From: Planctomycetota bacterium
Lineage (GTDB): Bacteria; Planctomycetota; Phycisphaerae; UBA1845
Assembly (NCBI GenBank): GCA_016200265.1
Contig: JACQFE010000060.1
Span: 1-64,000 of the forward strand
Length of the DNA stretch: 64,000 bases
Reading direction: 5' to 3'
Both the position numbers and the translations under genes were made by a program. How positions within the stretch are numbered: the first letter of the stretch is position 1; each line of letters begins with the position of its first letter. Positions 1 to 8,740 of this stretch are shown here, piece by piece. Below the pieces are notes generated by a model. That model saw only the letters and a program-made list of their open reading frames with translations. It searched no databases and was not told the DNA's origin.

Positions 1-130
1 CAACAGTTGGCTTCACCAATACCGTCGCCTGCGGGTGCGCTACGAACGACGCAGCGACACGCACGAAGCCTTCCTCAAACTCGGTTGTATCCTGATTTGC
101 CATAAATGCCTGATGGGGTCATTTTGTTAG
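1..130 (+). CDS. C-terminal fragment of an IS5-like transposase (cut by window start)
   Basis: Reading frame 2 is open from the left edge to a TAG at 128-130 and encodes about 42 residues, beginning NSWLHQYRRLRVRYERR and continuing through THEAFLKLGCILIC. This matches the conserved tail of IS5/IS4-type DDE transposases, where a W-L-x-x-(F/Y)-R-R-L-x-x-R-(Y/W)-E segment carries the last helix after the catalytic Glu. The catalytic core lies outside the window, so whether the element is intact cannot be judged. The terminal inverted repeat should fall shortly after the stop, but I could not define it. The frame is missing from the ORF track because its start is off the edge. Confidence 0.75.
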   Translation, partial: NSWLHQYRRLRVRYERRSDTHEAFLKLGCILICHKCLMGSFC

Positions 131-224
131 GTGTTCTAAATGTAGTATCGCTGGGCATCGAAGCGCATGCCGCGCCGCTCGATGGGATCAAGTGAATTTG
201 AGATCTCAAGGAGTTGTATTTCAA

Positions 225-3200
225 ATGATCAGCATCGCAAGTGCGCATCGGTCGATCACGGTTTTGATAGTTTTTACTTTCTTTGCTTCCAAGACTTGCA
301 TCGGGGCGACGAATTACCATGTCCCAGCCGACTACCCCACCATCCAAGCTTGCATTATTGCAGCGCAAACGGGTGACGAGTGTGTGGTCGCGCCGGGCAG
401 GTATAGCGAGCGAATCAACTTTCGAGGCAGGGCAATCATATTGCATAGTCTCGGTGGTGCGGCGGTGACCACCATCGATGGCACTGGACTTGGCGGCAGT
501 GTTGTCACTTTCGATCACGGTGAGACCTCCTCCACAATCCTCGACGGCTTCACAATCACCGGAGGAACGGGACCAAATGGCGGAGGCATGTACATTTACA
601 ATGGCAGCCCAATGGTGACAAATTGTGCGTTCATCAGGAACTCGGTGGCGGGGAGCGGCGGAGGCATTTTCAACTACAACAGCAATCCGACGCTAATCAA
701 CTGTACATTTTACGGAAATTCGTCCCTCCAGAATGGCGGAGGAATCTACAACTCCAGCAGCAATCCGCAAATCGCAAATTGTACGTTTAGCGCCAACGTA
801 GCTCAGTACCTTGGTGGGGCAATTTACGGTTCCAGCAGCAACAGCAGTCCGAAAGCGAACAATTGTATCCTTTGGGGCAACCACCCTGACCAGGTCAATG
901 GCAGCGCTACGATTAGTAACAGTGACATCGAGGGCGGCTGGACGGGTTTGGGCAACATCAACGTCGACCCCGTTTTTCTTAATGCGTACGGAGGCGACTT
1001 GCGTTTGCGGTCCGGATCGCCTTGCATCGACGCCGGTGACAACGCGGCCATACCGGTTGGGATCACAACGGACATGGATAGAAACGTTCGGCGCGTTGAC
1101 GATCTTTGTGCGAGCGACACGGGTCATGGCCCTGCCCCGATCGTGGACATGGGGGCCTTCGAGTTGCCCGCGCCTCCACGATGCGGAGATGGCGTCTGCG
1201 ATCCCGGTGACTCGTGCGAGCTTTGTGCCTGCGACTGTGGCGCCTGTTGCGGCGATGGCGTATGCAGCGTCCATGAAAATTGCATTTCATGTCCTGTCGA
1301 CTGTACTTGTCCGACCTTACATGTTCCGGGTGATTACGGCCTGATTCAGGAGGCGATCGCCGCTGCCCATGGCGGAGACGAGATAATCGTTGGACCAGGC
1401 ATGTACAACGAGGCCATCGATTTTCTCGGAAAGGCGATTACGGTCCGGAGTTCCAACGGCCCTTCGACCACAAAGATCGATGCAACTGGGCTTAACAGAA
1501 GCGTGGTCACGTGTCGCCTTGGCGAGGGACCGGCAACTCTTCTTGATGGATTTACAATTAAGGGGGGGAAGGCCAACTCCGGCGGCGGGATGTACAACGA
1601 CATAAGCAGCCCAACCATCAGGAACTGCACGTTCAGCCAAAACGTGGCCACCAATGAAGGTGGCGGAATTTACAACAATCGTGGCAAACCAGTGATTACG
1701 AATTGTAGGTTTATCCACAATTCCAGTTGGATAGGCGGTGCTCTAGAAAATTGGTATAGCAATTCGACAATCGTGAATTGTATTTTTGTGCGCAATGATG
1801 CGAGTTCTGATGGCGGTGGAATTGATAACTACAACAGCAATCCCACGGTCACCAACTGCACCTTCTTTGGAAATACCACTACTGGATTTGGTGGTGGAAT
1901 GTCGAATGCAGGCGGAAACAGCGTCCCAACGGTCACCAATTGTATCCTTTGGGACAATTTTCCAGACCAAATCACCAACCGTCCCATCGTGAGTTCCTGT
2001 GATGTAAAAGGAGGGTGGAGCGGCGTCGGAAACATCAACGCCGACCCCCTCTTTGCAAATGCAAATAAAGGAGACGTGCGCCTCCGATCGGGGTCGCCTT
2101 GCATCGACGCAGGAAACAATGGAGGAGTGCCAGTCGGGCTTACGATGGATCTGGATGGCAGCCCTCGTTTCACGGATGATCGGTGCGCCATCAACGCCGG
2201 TTATGGGGTTGGGCCGTTGGTTGATATGGGAGCCTTCGAGGCAGTGACTGCACCGGAATGTGGTAATGGCATTTGTGAACAAGGTGAGTCATGTGAATCC
2301 TGCGTTTGCGATTGTGGCGAATGTTGCGGCGATGGGATTTGCGCACCATTTGAGGACTGCCTAACGTGTGCCGTCGATTGTTTATGTAAAACGATACATG
2401 TTCCGGACGAGTATGAACTGATCCAAGACGCAATCCAGGACGCAAAAGATGGTGACGAGATATCGGTCGCGCCTGGTCGATACTCCGAGGTGATTGATTT
2501 TCTGGGTAAAACGATTGTTGTACGAAGCTCCGCCGGACCGGACGTAACGACGATTGACGCCACGGGACTGAATTCGAGCGTTGTGACTTGCTGGAATGAA
2601 GAAGGCCCGAATACCGTGCTTGATGGATTTACGATCACAGGAGGGCGAGTCGGAATGACCAGCAATGCCAGCAACCCGACTGTCGCTAACTGCGTGTTCA
2701 CTGGAAATCAGGGCGCAGGGATGACCAATAGCTTAAGCAGTCCCATAGTGAGAAATTGCTCGTTTATCGGAAACTCATCGGCGGGCGATGGCGGCGGAAT
2801 GTCCAATGACTTTTATAGCAGTCCAACAGTGACACGATGCACATTTCGAGATAATACAGTGCAGTATCGTGGGGGCGGCATGGCCAACAACTTTTTTAGC
2901 AGTCCCCAGATGACGAATTGTTCCTTCATCGGAAATAAGGCTCAATGGGGCGGAGGAGCGATTCATAATACATACAACAGCAACCCAACGATTACGAATT
3001 CCACGTTCGATAAGAATTTGAGTGGTCCTTACAAAGACGGGGGCGCTCTATTCAATGATCAAAGCAACCCAACGCTTGCCAATTGCATTTTGTGGAACAA
3101 CTATCCCAACCAGATTACGCAAATTAATGGAGGCGCTACGGCGATAAGCTTCAGTAACATCAAAGGTGGCTGGATCGGCGACGGGAACATCGATGCGGAA

Positions 3201-4727
3201 CCCATGTTCCTCGATGAATTTCGTGATGATCTGCACCTTATGTCCGGGTCCCCGTGTGTCGATGCGGGAAGCAATGCGGCTCTGCCGCTTGGGGCGACGA
3301 ATGACTTAGGCGGCAGTGCCCGACGAGTTGATGATCCGTGCACACTTGATACGGGGCTTGGTACTGCTCCCGTGGTGGACATGGGAGGGTTCGAGCTCGC
3401 GTCGCCGTCTGAGTGTGGAAACGGCGTTTGCGATGGGGGAGAAACGTGCGAATTGTGCGCATGTGATTGTGGCAACTGCTGCGGGGATGGCATATGCAGC
3501 GTCCATGAAGACTGCTTATCATGCGTTGCCGATTGCTCTTGCTTGATTCTGAATGTTCCGGCTGACTACGACGGCATCCAAAACGCCATTGAGGCCGCAA
3601 GAAATGGTGACGAAGTTATCATCAACCAAGGCACGTATTTCGAAGCAATCGATCTTCTCGGCAAGGCGATTACGGTCCGGAGTTCATACGGTCCACGTGT
3701 GACGACAATTGATGCGACGGGCCTGGATACAAGTGTCGTTACGTGTCAGTCTGGTGAGGGGCCCGCAACTCGGATTGATGGTCTTACAATTACGGGCGGA
3801 AAAGCCCATTACGGAGGTGGAATGCACACTGAGTATCACAGCGGTCCTACGGTGTCCAACTGCAAGTTCACCAAGAACGCGGCTAGTGAAGGCGGCGGAA
3901 TGTACAATTCTGGAAGCACGCCGACGGTCATCAATTGCGAGTTTAATGGAAACACAGCCAGTTCGATCGGCGGGGGGATGCTTAACGACAGCTATAGCAG
4001 TGCGACGGTCGTCAATTGCGCATTTTTTGAAAATACCGCTGGCGGCGGAGGCGGAATATACAACTATGACAGCAATCTGGCTCTGACAAGCTGTACCTTT
4101 AGCGGAAATGTTGCGACTGGGGGCGCCATGTTTAACTTCCGTAGCACCGCAAACGTGACTGGTAGCATTCTCTGGGATAATTATCCCAATCAAATCACCA
4201 ATAACACCAGCAACAACGTCACGGTGCGTTTCAGCAATGTCGAAGGCAACTGGCCGGGCACGGGCAACTTAGCGGGTGATCCGCTCTTTGTGCCGGGGCC
4301 GATTGGGTGCTTCTATTTGAGCCAGAAAGCTGCTGGGCAAGCTGTTGACAGCCCATGCCTCAATTCGGGCAGTGATACGGCCGCTATCTTGGGATTGAAC
4401 GCGATGACGACACGCAGCGATGAGGGAACCGACTCAGGCCGCGTTGACTTAGGATACCATTATCCGGTGACTAGGCTCCCGCTCGTCATGGGCGACTTCG
4501 ACAGGAACGAGCGTGCTGAACTCAGTGACTTTTTGGAGTGGAGATCCTGTATGCATGGACCAGCCTACGCGACTGTTTCGCCGTGCTGCCGTATTTTCGA
4601 TATGGAGCTTGATGGCCACGTCGACCTGGCCGATTTTGCCAAATTCCAATCCGCGCTCAGGGACTTCCCGCACCACATTCCACCCAGCTGCGATCCCAAG
4701 GACCCCCGGTGTGAGAGCACAAAATGA
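225..4727 (+). CDS. Secreted four-module right-handed beta-helix protein with C-terminal dockerin
   Basis: The predicted protein has 1500 residues. I place the start at ATG 225, not the upstream GTG at 192, because AAGGAG lies 11 bases before it and a signal peptide follows directly (hydrophobic LIVFTFFASKTCIGA). Four homologous modules begin near residues 31, 365, 724 and 1109. Each opens with (L/H)VPxDYxxIQxAI..GDE, then GLNxSVVTC and LDGFTITGG, then runs of GGGxYN...NPxxxNCTFxxN rungs. These are typical parallel beta-helix (pectate-lyase-like) coils with Asn and Cys stacks. Modules are separated by three Cys-rich linkers of the CGNGxCExGExCxxCxxDCG type. Residues about 1422-1500 form two EF-hand loops (DFDRNERAELSDF and DMELDGHVDLADF), a dockerin-like end. 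The role is probably extracellular or cell-surface; I see no catalytic signature that would name a substrate. Confidence 0.88.
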   Translation: MISIASAHRSITVLIVFTFFASKTCIGATNYHVPADYPTIQACIIAAQTGDECVVAPGRYSERINFRGRAIILHSLGGAAVTTIDGTGLGGSVVTFDHGETSSTILDGFTITGGTGPNGGGMYIYNGSPMVTNCAFIRNSVAGSGGGIFNYNSNPTLINCTFYGNSSLQNGGGIYNSSSNPQIANCTFSANVAQYLGGAIYGSSSNSSPKANNCILWGNHPDQVNGSATISNSDIEGGWTGLGNINVDPVFLNAYGGDLRLRSGSPCIDAGDNAAIPVGITTDMDRNVRRVDDLCASDTGHGPAPIVDMGAFELPAPPRCGDGVCDPGDSCELCACDCGACCGDGVCSVHENCISCPVDCTCPTLHVPGDYGLIQEAIAAAHGGDEIIVGPGMYNEAIDFLGKAITVRSSNGPSTTKIDATGLNRSVVTCRLGEGPATLLDGFTIKGGKANSGGGMYNDISSPTIRNCTFSQNVATNEGGGIYNNRGKPVITNCRFIHNSSWIGGALENWYSNSTIVNCIFVRNDASSDGGGIDNYNSNPTVTNCTFFGNTTTGFGGGMSNAGGNSVPTVTNCILWDNFPDQITNRPIVSSCDVKGGWSGVGNINADPLFANANKGDVRLRSGSPCIDAGNNGGVPVGLTMDLDGSPRFTDDRCAINAGYGVGPLVDMGAFEAVTAPECGNGICEQGESCESCVCDCGECCGDGICAPFEDCLTCAVDCLCKTIHVPDEYELIQDAIQDAKDGDEISVAPGRYSEVIDFLGKTIVVRSSAGPDVTTIDATGLNSSVVTCWNEEGPNTVLDGFTITGGRVGMTSNASNPTVANCVFTGNQGAGMTNSLSSPIVRNCSFIGNSSAGDGGGMSNDFYSSPTVTRCTFRDNTVQYRGGGMANNFFSSPQMTNCSFIGNKAQWGGGAIHNTYNSNPTITNSTFDKNLSGPYKDGGALFNDQSNPTLANCILWNNYPNQITQINGGATAISFSNIKGGWIGDGNIDAEPMFLDEFRDDLHLMSGSPCVDAGSNAALPLGATNDLGGSARRVDDPCTLDTGLGTAPVVDMGGFELASPSECGNGVCDGGETCELCACDCGNCCGDGICSVHEDCLSCVADCSCLILNVPADYDGIQNAIEAARNGDEVIINQGTYFEAIDLLGKAITVRSSYGPRVTTIDATGLDTSVVTCQSGEGPATRIDGLTITGGKAHYGGGMHTEYHSGPTVSNCKFTKNAASEGGGMYNSGSTPTVINCEFNGNTASSIGGGMLNDSYSSATVVNCAFFENTAGGGGGIYNYDSNLALTSCTFSGNVATGGAMFNFRSTANVTGSILWDNYPNQITNNTSNNVTVRFSNVEGNWPGTGNLAGDPLFVPGPIGCFYLSQKAAGQAVDSPCLNSGSDTAAILGLNAMTTRSDEGTDSGRVDLGYHYPVTRLPLVMGDFDRNERAELSDFLEWRSCMHGPAYATVSPCCRIFDMELDGHVDLADFAKFQSALRDFPHHIPPSCDPKDPRCESTK
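1180..3545 (+). repeat. Three Cys-rich linker repeats between beta-helix modules
   Basis: Within the large beta-helix gene, three linkers at roughly 1180-1312, 2260-2388 and 3412-3545 encode near-identical double Cys motifs of the form CG(D/N)GxCxxGxxCExCxCDCGxCCGDG(V/I)CxxxExC. Together with the flanking beta-helix modules they give a repeat period of about 1.1 kb. This suggests that the gene grew by duplication of a module-plus-linker unit. The copies have diverged clearly, so the duplication is not recent. Confidence 0.8.
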
Positions 4728-5115
4728 ACCAGACGCGTCGCCATATTATGATCGATCCCCTGTATTGCGCCATCCATCGCACGTTTCCGGGTGACGGAGA
4801 ATCTGCTATAGGGCGATGCGTGCGTTCACATGGCGTGGTTGCGTTCGTTAATTTGAGTGCGGATCCAACTTATGCGTGCTTGCGCCAGCGAGACTTCAAC
4901 ACGCAAGTTATGCAAGCGCCGCGACAAGCATCGCATGGGCAGGGGAATGTCCGAAGGTCGTCTTCAAAGTCAAAGTAACGCGCCCGGCCCGCCCGTTATA
5001 GGCGTTGAGATGAATTCTTCAGACCGCTTCTGGAAACGTCGTCACCAATCCGGAAGCCACAGTGCAAAGAGACTTTGCATTTCCCATAACTCTTTAGTGA
5101 TTCGCGGTTTAGAAT
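4728..5115. other. Intergenic stretch without a supported gene
   Basis: Two short plus-strand ORFs (4724-4978 and 4857-5141) lack recognisable motifs and look like chance frames. A perfect 7-bp hairpin (TGCAAAG, loop AGA, CTTTGCA) lies at 5063-5079. It has no clear U-tract, so I do not call it a terminator. Confidence 0.5.
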
Positions 5116-5739
5116 TTACTGCCCGCACGTTGCCAATGTGAATGTCGAGAGTTCAAGTCCCTTCACCCGCTTCGAAGAATCTTTGCGAATTATCGCGCAA
5201 GTCCGTCCAAACTTCATAGGTTGACGTGTGCCACCGCATTGACCCTCATTTTCAAGTTCACTGAATGATTGCGCATCGTTTTGCCCTGAAGTGCGTCGCG
5301 AGCGCTGCGCGATATCACAGCCCCAAGTCCCGGCCATCTTCAACGCCTCATTTTCGCGAGCCGGTTCGGTCGGTGGCCACGGCAGACCGACGATTACCGA
5401 CGCCACGAGAAGCAATCTTTCATCTGTGTAAGTGTTCGCTGACAATCGCGGATCGGTATGACGCATGCGTGCTTGTGCAAGTCTCAGCGGGACCGCGTTG
5501 GCGGATAGAAACGTTACCAGTGATTTCTGAACGGCGTGCAGATTCGCGCGGCCCACGTCGGTTGCCCCGGCGATACCGGCGGCCTTTCAGTCACCCCTTA
5601 GCGCCTTCATATCCGGCACCCGCGACAGCACGGCGTCGGTTGCATTGATGTCCACGGGCCTACGGGTTCGCAGGGCATCGATGACTTGTGGGTGAAGCGC
5701 AATGGAGTCGGAGCGCTTCGATTTCGTCGTCAACGTACG
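5116..5739 (-). pseudogene. Degraded tyrosine recombinase (phage-type integrase), C-terminal part
   Basis: On the minus strand one frame reads TTKSKRSDSIALHPQV...DALRTRRPVD, then VPDMKALRGD, an in-frame TGA, then KAAGI...NLHAVQKSLVTFL, MRHTDPRLSANTYTD. This is the catalytic half of a tyrosine recombinase: the H-x-x-R box is NLHAVQ, the second His is in MRHTD, and the Tyr nucleophile is in NTYTD. The internal stop (GAC TGA AAG, near 5590), the loss of the second catalytic Arg (Gln in HAVQ) and a missing N-terminus (TAA just upstream) all mark it as dead. The 5' end given is where homology becomes visible to me. The ORF track shows only the part after the stop (5116-5556). Its 3' end merges with the tRNA-like site. 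Confidence 0.8.
5130..5172 (+). other. tRNA 3'-end-like sequence, probable fossil attachment site
   Basis: The segment contains GAGAGTTCAAGTCCCTTC followed by CACCCGCT. This resembles a T-arm with its TTCAAGT loop plus the 3' half of an acceptor stem. The matching 5' acceptor strand (GCGGGTG) is not found in the preceding 90 bases, and the T-stem is imperfect, so it is not a functional tRNA. It sits at the 3' end of the dead recombinase, whose reverse frame reads through it as GLELSTFTLATCGQ. I remember that integrases embedded in tRNA ends often carry a tail of this kind. Confidence 0.5.
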
Positions 5740-5989
5740 CAGGACATTAGTCGCATGAAGCAGGCTACCTTACAGATTCCAACTCCGCGAGTCAACTGCT
5801 CTCATGGAATTTGACTTGTATCGCAGCCCGATCGGGTTTGCCGATAGGGCATTTGGAGAGGAACCACCGTGAAATTGACACGCAATCAAGCAGGATCCCT
5901 TGATGCGTGCTCCGGTCTGCCTAAGATTCACTGTCAAGTGGTATGGATCGGGATTCGGCCGAGTGTCTTCCCATTGGCGAGCATGCGTT

Positions 5990-6589
5990 ATGAAGCGAAA
6001 GACTTCCCCCGACGATCTCATCAATTCGGTGTACGACGAATTACGCGTCGTCGCGGAAAGCTATCTACGCCGCCAGCCCTCCGATTTCACGCTTTGCCCC
6101 ACGGAAATTGTTCACGAAGCCTGCATTCATTTCATCGAGCATGGCAACGTCAACTGGACGAGCGCAGGTCACTTTCGTGCGATCGCAATCTGCAAGATGT
6201 GGCAGGTGATCGTGGATCACCTCAAACGGCGGGATGCACAGAAACGCGGCGGGCGCGCACGATCCCAAACTGTTTCTGAGTCCCGATCAGAGGGGGTTGG
6301 GGATGGCGCTGTTGCGTCGCCTTGGAAGCGAATTCCGCTCGGCGACGTCACCGTGGAATGGCACGACCGACAGGTGGACCTGCTGGACCTTGCCGAGGCT
6401 CTGAATGAACTTGGCGGCGCCAGCGGCCGTTTGCGCGATGTCGTGACATTGCACTGGTTTGGCGGCCTCACTCACGCCGAAGTGGGGGAGGAGCTCGGGT
6501 TGAGCACCAGCACGGCGGAAAAAGACTATCGACATGCGCTGGCGTGGCTCAACCGGCACTTGCAGGGGAGCCGTGCCGATGGCCACTGA
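5990..6589 (+). CDS. ECF-type RNA polymerase sigma factor (planctomycete kinase-linked type)
   Basis: The protein has 199 residues starting at MKRKTSPDDLINSVYDELR. I chose ATG 5990 over the track start because conserved region 2 begins almost at once and the upstream 30 residues look unrelated. Region 2 (VYDELRVVAESYLRR, TEIVHEACIHFIE, HFRAIAICKMWQVIVDHLKRRDAQKRGG) and region 4 (LRDVVTLHWFGGLTHAEVGEELGLSTSTAEKDYRHALAWL, a helix-turn-helix) are both complete. The TEIVHEA and RRDAQKRGG segments are typical of the ECF group found in planctomycetes beside Ser/Thr kinases. No anti-sigma gene follows; instead its end overlaps the kinase start by 11 bases. Control by the kinase is therefore likely, but this is inferred from context. 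Confidence 0.9.
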   Translation: MKRKTSPDDLINSVYDELRVVAESYLRRQPSDFTLCPTEIVHEACIHFIEHGNVNWTSAGHFRAIAICKMWQVIVDHLKRRDAQKRGGRARSQTVSESRSEGVGDGAVASPWKRIPLGDVTVEWHDRQVDLLDLAEALNELGGASGRLRDVVTLHWFGGLTHAEVGEELGLSTSTAEKDYRHALAWLNRHLQGSRADGH

Positions 6590-7811
6590 TTTTCACATTC
6601 GCGTGGGCGAAATTCTCGAGCGTGCCTTCCAGCAGCCCACCGCCGCACGCGAGGCATTCATTGCGCGAGCGGCACGCGGCAGCGGCACGGTGCTGGGCGA
6701 GGTGAAATCACTCTTGTCGCATTATGCCGCTGTTCGGCGTTTCGAACTCGAGCGGCCGAAGGGCATGCCGTGCGTCCGTTCCCTCGGCAAGAACGTCGAT
6801 GATGACTTGTGGCAACCGCCATTCTCGATTGCCCCATTTCGAGTCACCGAGGTTCTCGGATGCGGCGGAATGGGGGTCGTGTATCGAGGCGTTCACTCGA
6901 AAACCCGGGCTGAAGTGGCCATCAAGGTCATCCGTCGGCGTCTTCTTCTGAATGAGTTTCGTCGGTTCAAACAAGAGGAGGAACTTCTGCGCCGGTTGCG
7001 GCATCCGGGTATTGTCTGGTTCATGTACAGCGGACAAGTCGTGATCCGACGCGGACCGGGCCGTTCGGTCGAGGATCGACGTCCCTATTTTGTGATGGAA
7101 TATGTCGCGGGCATGCCGCTAACGAAGTATGCAAATGATAACAAACTCGACACGCTGCAACGCCTTGCCCTTCTTGCACGAATCTGCGAAGCGGTTCAAT
7201 TCGCGCATCTCCGCGGCGTCGTTCATTGCGACCTGAAGCCCGACAACATTCTGGTGGATCAGTCCGGTCAGCCGCGGATTCTTGACTTTGGCATTGCGAC
7301 TTTGGGGCAAATCCGAGGCGAGCCGGTCATCGACGGCGGCCGTTTTGTCGGTACACCCGCTTATGCGAGTCCCGAACAGGTTTCAGCGCGTCGCTCAGTC
7401 TTATCGCCTGCGACGGATGTCTACTCACTGGGTTTGATCGCGCATGAGTTGCTGGCAGGCCGCCTGCCCAGGAGAGAGGCCGGGCGAATGGCTGTGGACC
7501 TCTCAAACGTGCGGACGTCTGCAGGTCACGATGCACCGAGTCACCGCGACTTGGAATTGCAACACGCCCTGCGCGTTCTCCTTATCGCCGCGCTTCGCGG
7601 GGCGGGCGGTCGGCGTTACGAGAATGCCGGCGAGTTTGGCGCAGACTTGATTGCGGTTCAACGGGCGTTTTCCGAATCATCGGACCGCAAGAATACGCTG
7701 TTGGGATGGCTTGCCGGGCTGCGGAGAGAAGCGCCGAGCGCACCGACGAGCCACGATCAACTTCTTTGTGCGTTGCTCCGCACGCGCATCGGCCTGGGGC
7801 TCAGGATGTGA
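6579..7811 (+). CDS. Ser/Thr protein kinase, cytosolic, paired with ECF sigma factor
   Basis: The protein has 410 residues starting at ATG 6579, preceded by AGGGGAG and overlapping the sigma gene end. The track start at 6534 would sit deeper in the sigma gene. The kinase domain runs from about residue 85 to 370: glycine loop LGCGGMGVVYRG (about 93), VAIKVI Lys (about 117), VVHCDLKPDNIL catalytic loop (about 215), DFGIAT (about 235), GTPAYASPEQ (about 260) and DVYSLGLIAHELL. The catalytic loop has His-Cys-Asp instead of His-Arg-Asp, so it is a non-RD kinase. The first 80 residues resemble the N-terminal helical region usual in planctomycete kinases. There is no transmembrane segment and no C-terminal WD40 or TPR sensor, which makes it short for this class. 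It probably acts with the sigma factor in one signalling unit. Confidence 0.92.
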   Translation: MATDFHIRVGEILERAFQQPTAAREAFIARAARGSGTVLGEVKSLLSHYAAVRRFELERPKGMPCVRSLGKNVDDDLWQPPFSIAPFRVTEVLGCGGMGVVYRGVHSKTRAEVAIKVIRRRLLLNEFRRFKQEEELLRRLRHPGIVWFMYSGQVVIRRGPGRSVEDRRPYFVMEYVAGMPLTKYANDNKLDTLQRLALLARICEAVQFAHLRGVVHCDLKPDNILVDQSGQPRILDFGIATLGQIRGEPVIDGGRFVGTPAYASPEQVSARRSVLSPATDVYSLGLIAHELLAGRLPRREAGRMAVDLSNVRTSAGHDAPSHRDLELQHALRVLLIAALRGAGGRRYENAGEFGADLIAVQRAFSESSDRKNTLLGWLAGLRREAPSAPTSHDQLLCALLRTRIGLGLRM

Positions 7812-7836
7812 GGTTGAGGCTGGGAAACACGGTCAC

Positions 7837-8244
7837 TCATGACGCCGTGCGAAATCGAGCAGTTCGAGAGATTATGTGTTCGGCGATTCGAAGATGGGCG
7901 GTCACGATCACCACATTTGGAGTTTTCCCGTCGACGCGAATCGTCACTTCTCCAATCATGTTTTCAGGGACAATGGCGTTTCCCTCCAATGTGATCGATG
8001 CATTCGGGTCCATTGCTCCATGAACATTGAACCATGCTCGGCCACTATCGATGAGTTGTCTCAGCACGATTTCTTCGTGTTCCTGCCGGGTCGTCCGCAC
8101 CAATTGCGCCGTGTTGGCCATGATCAACGCTGAAAGTGCGGTCGCCAAAACGATGAAGAGGAGCGCCATGACCAGCATGGCCCCACGGCGAGCGATCGCG
8201 ATGGGGCGAACCCGGATTTTCGTTCCTGCTCTATTCATCTTCAT
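7837..8244 (-). CDS. GspK/PilX-like minor pseudopilin
   Basis: The 135-residue protein is the last gene of the minus-strand secretion operon. The start is ATG 8244 (MKMNRAG), which overlaps the previous gene end by 14 bases; the track start would add nine residues. After a basic leader it has a prepilin-like site RRG|AMLVMALLFIVLATALSALI, with Met instead of Glu at mature position 5. Absence of Glu5 is characteristic of GspK-type tip pseudopilins. At 135 residues it is much shorter than a classical GspK (about 300), so it lacks the usual inserted alpha domain. The remainder (RQEHEEIVLRQLIDSGRAWF, VPENMIGEVTIRVDG) looks like a small pilin head. It ends 25 bases from the convergent kinase gene. 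Confidence 0.65.
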   Translation of the reverse strand: MKMNRAGTKIRVRPIAIARRGAMLVMALLFIVLATALSALIMANTAQLVRTTRQEHEEIVLRQLIDSGRAWFNVHGAMDPNASITLEGNAIVPENMIGEVTIRVDGKTPNVVIVTAHLRIAEHIISRTARFRTAS

Positions 8245-8740
8245 GGCCAATCTCACCCGCGCATCGCACAATCCGGTCGATGCGACGGCTTGGTTCCGGA
8301 TCCTTCGCCCCTAATCGGCGCCATGACACGGCAATGCTCACTCCTGTGCCATTCGATGTAGACTTACCTGAGACGATTTCAGCATGAGCAATCAGGGGAG
8401 TCCACGATTTCGGTGCGATGCCCGGCCGCGCCTCTCGTTCCACCTTCTGTTCGAAGAATCGATACACGAGTTGCCCCGATGGCAAATTGAGGGCTACGAC
8501 CTGTCGCACTGTTTCGCCCGCAGTTTCGTGCGTTACAACCGACGTCGACTGACGAACATCGCGAGAAAAACACCGCAGAAAATCGTTGATTTCAGCATAT
8601 TGGTTCCCGAATTCAGCGACCCGCTTTTGGCTGCGCAACATGCTGGCAAGGCCGACGGCCATGAGTGTCCCACCGATCCCGACGATCACGATGACCGTGA
8701 GCATCTCGACCAGAAATACGCCACGACGATTCATAATCAT
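8231..8740 (-). CDS. GspJ-like minor pseudopilin
   Basis: The protein has 169 residues. Start ATG 8740 (MIMNRRG) overlaps the preceding stop as ATGA and has AAAGGAG just upstream, so the 37 extra residues in the track are not needed. The prepilin motif is RRG|VFLVEMLTVIVIVGIGGTLMAVGL with Glu at mature position 5 and a hydrophobic N-terminal helix. Then RSQKRVAEFGNQYAEINDFLRCFSRDVRQSTSVV follows, resembling the helix and start of the head in GspJ/PilW proteins (long helix, then RDVRQA-type segment). Processing by a GspO/PilD-type peptidase is expected; no such gene lies in the window. Translational coupling to both neighbours suggests the three minor pseudopilins are made in equal amounts. 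Confidence 0.72.
   Translation of the reverse strand: MIMNRRGVFLVEMLTVIVIVGIGGTLMAVGLASMLRSQKRVAEFGNQYAEINDFLRCFSRDVRQSTSVVTHETAGETVRQVVALNLPSGQLVYRFFEQKVEREARPGIAPKSWTPLIAHAEIVSGKSTSNGTGVSIAVSWRRLGAKDPEPSRRIDRIVRCAGEIGHEDE

Noticed and set aside
5060-5172. A complete tRNA gene
   Set aside because: Only the T-arm and 3' acceptor half resemble a tRNA; no matching 5' acceptor strand, D-arm or anticodon arm was found upstream.
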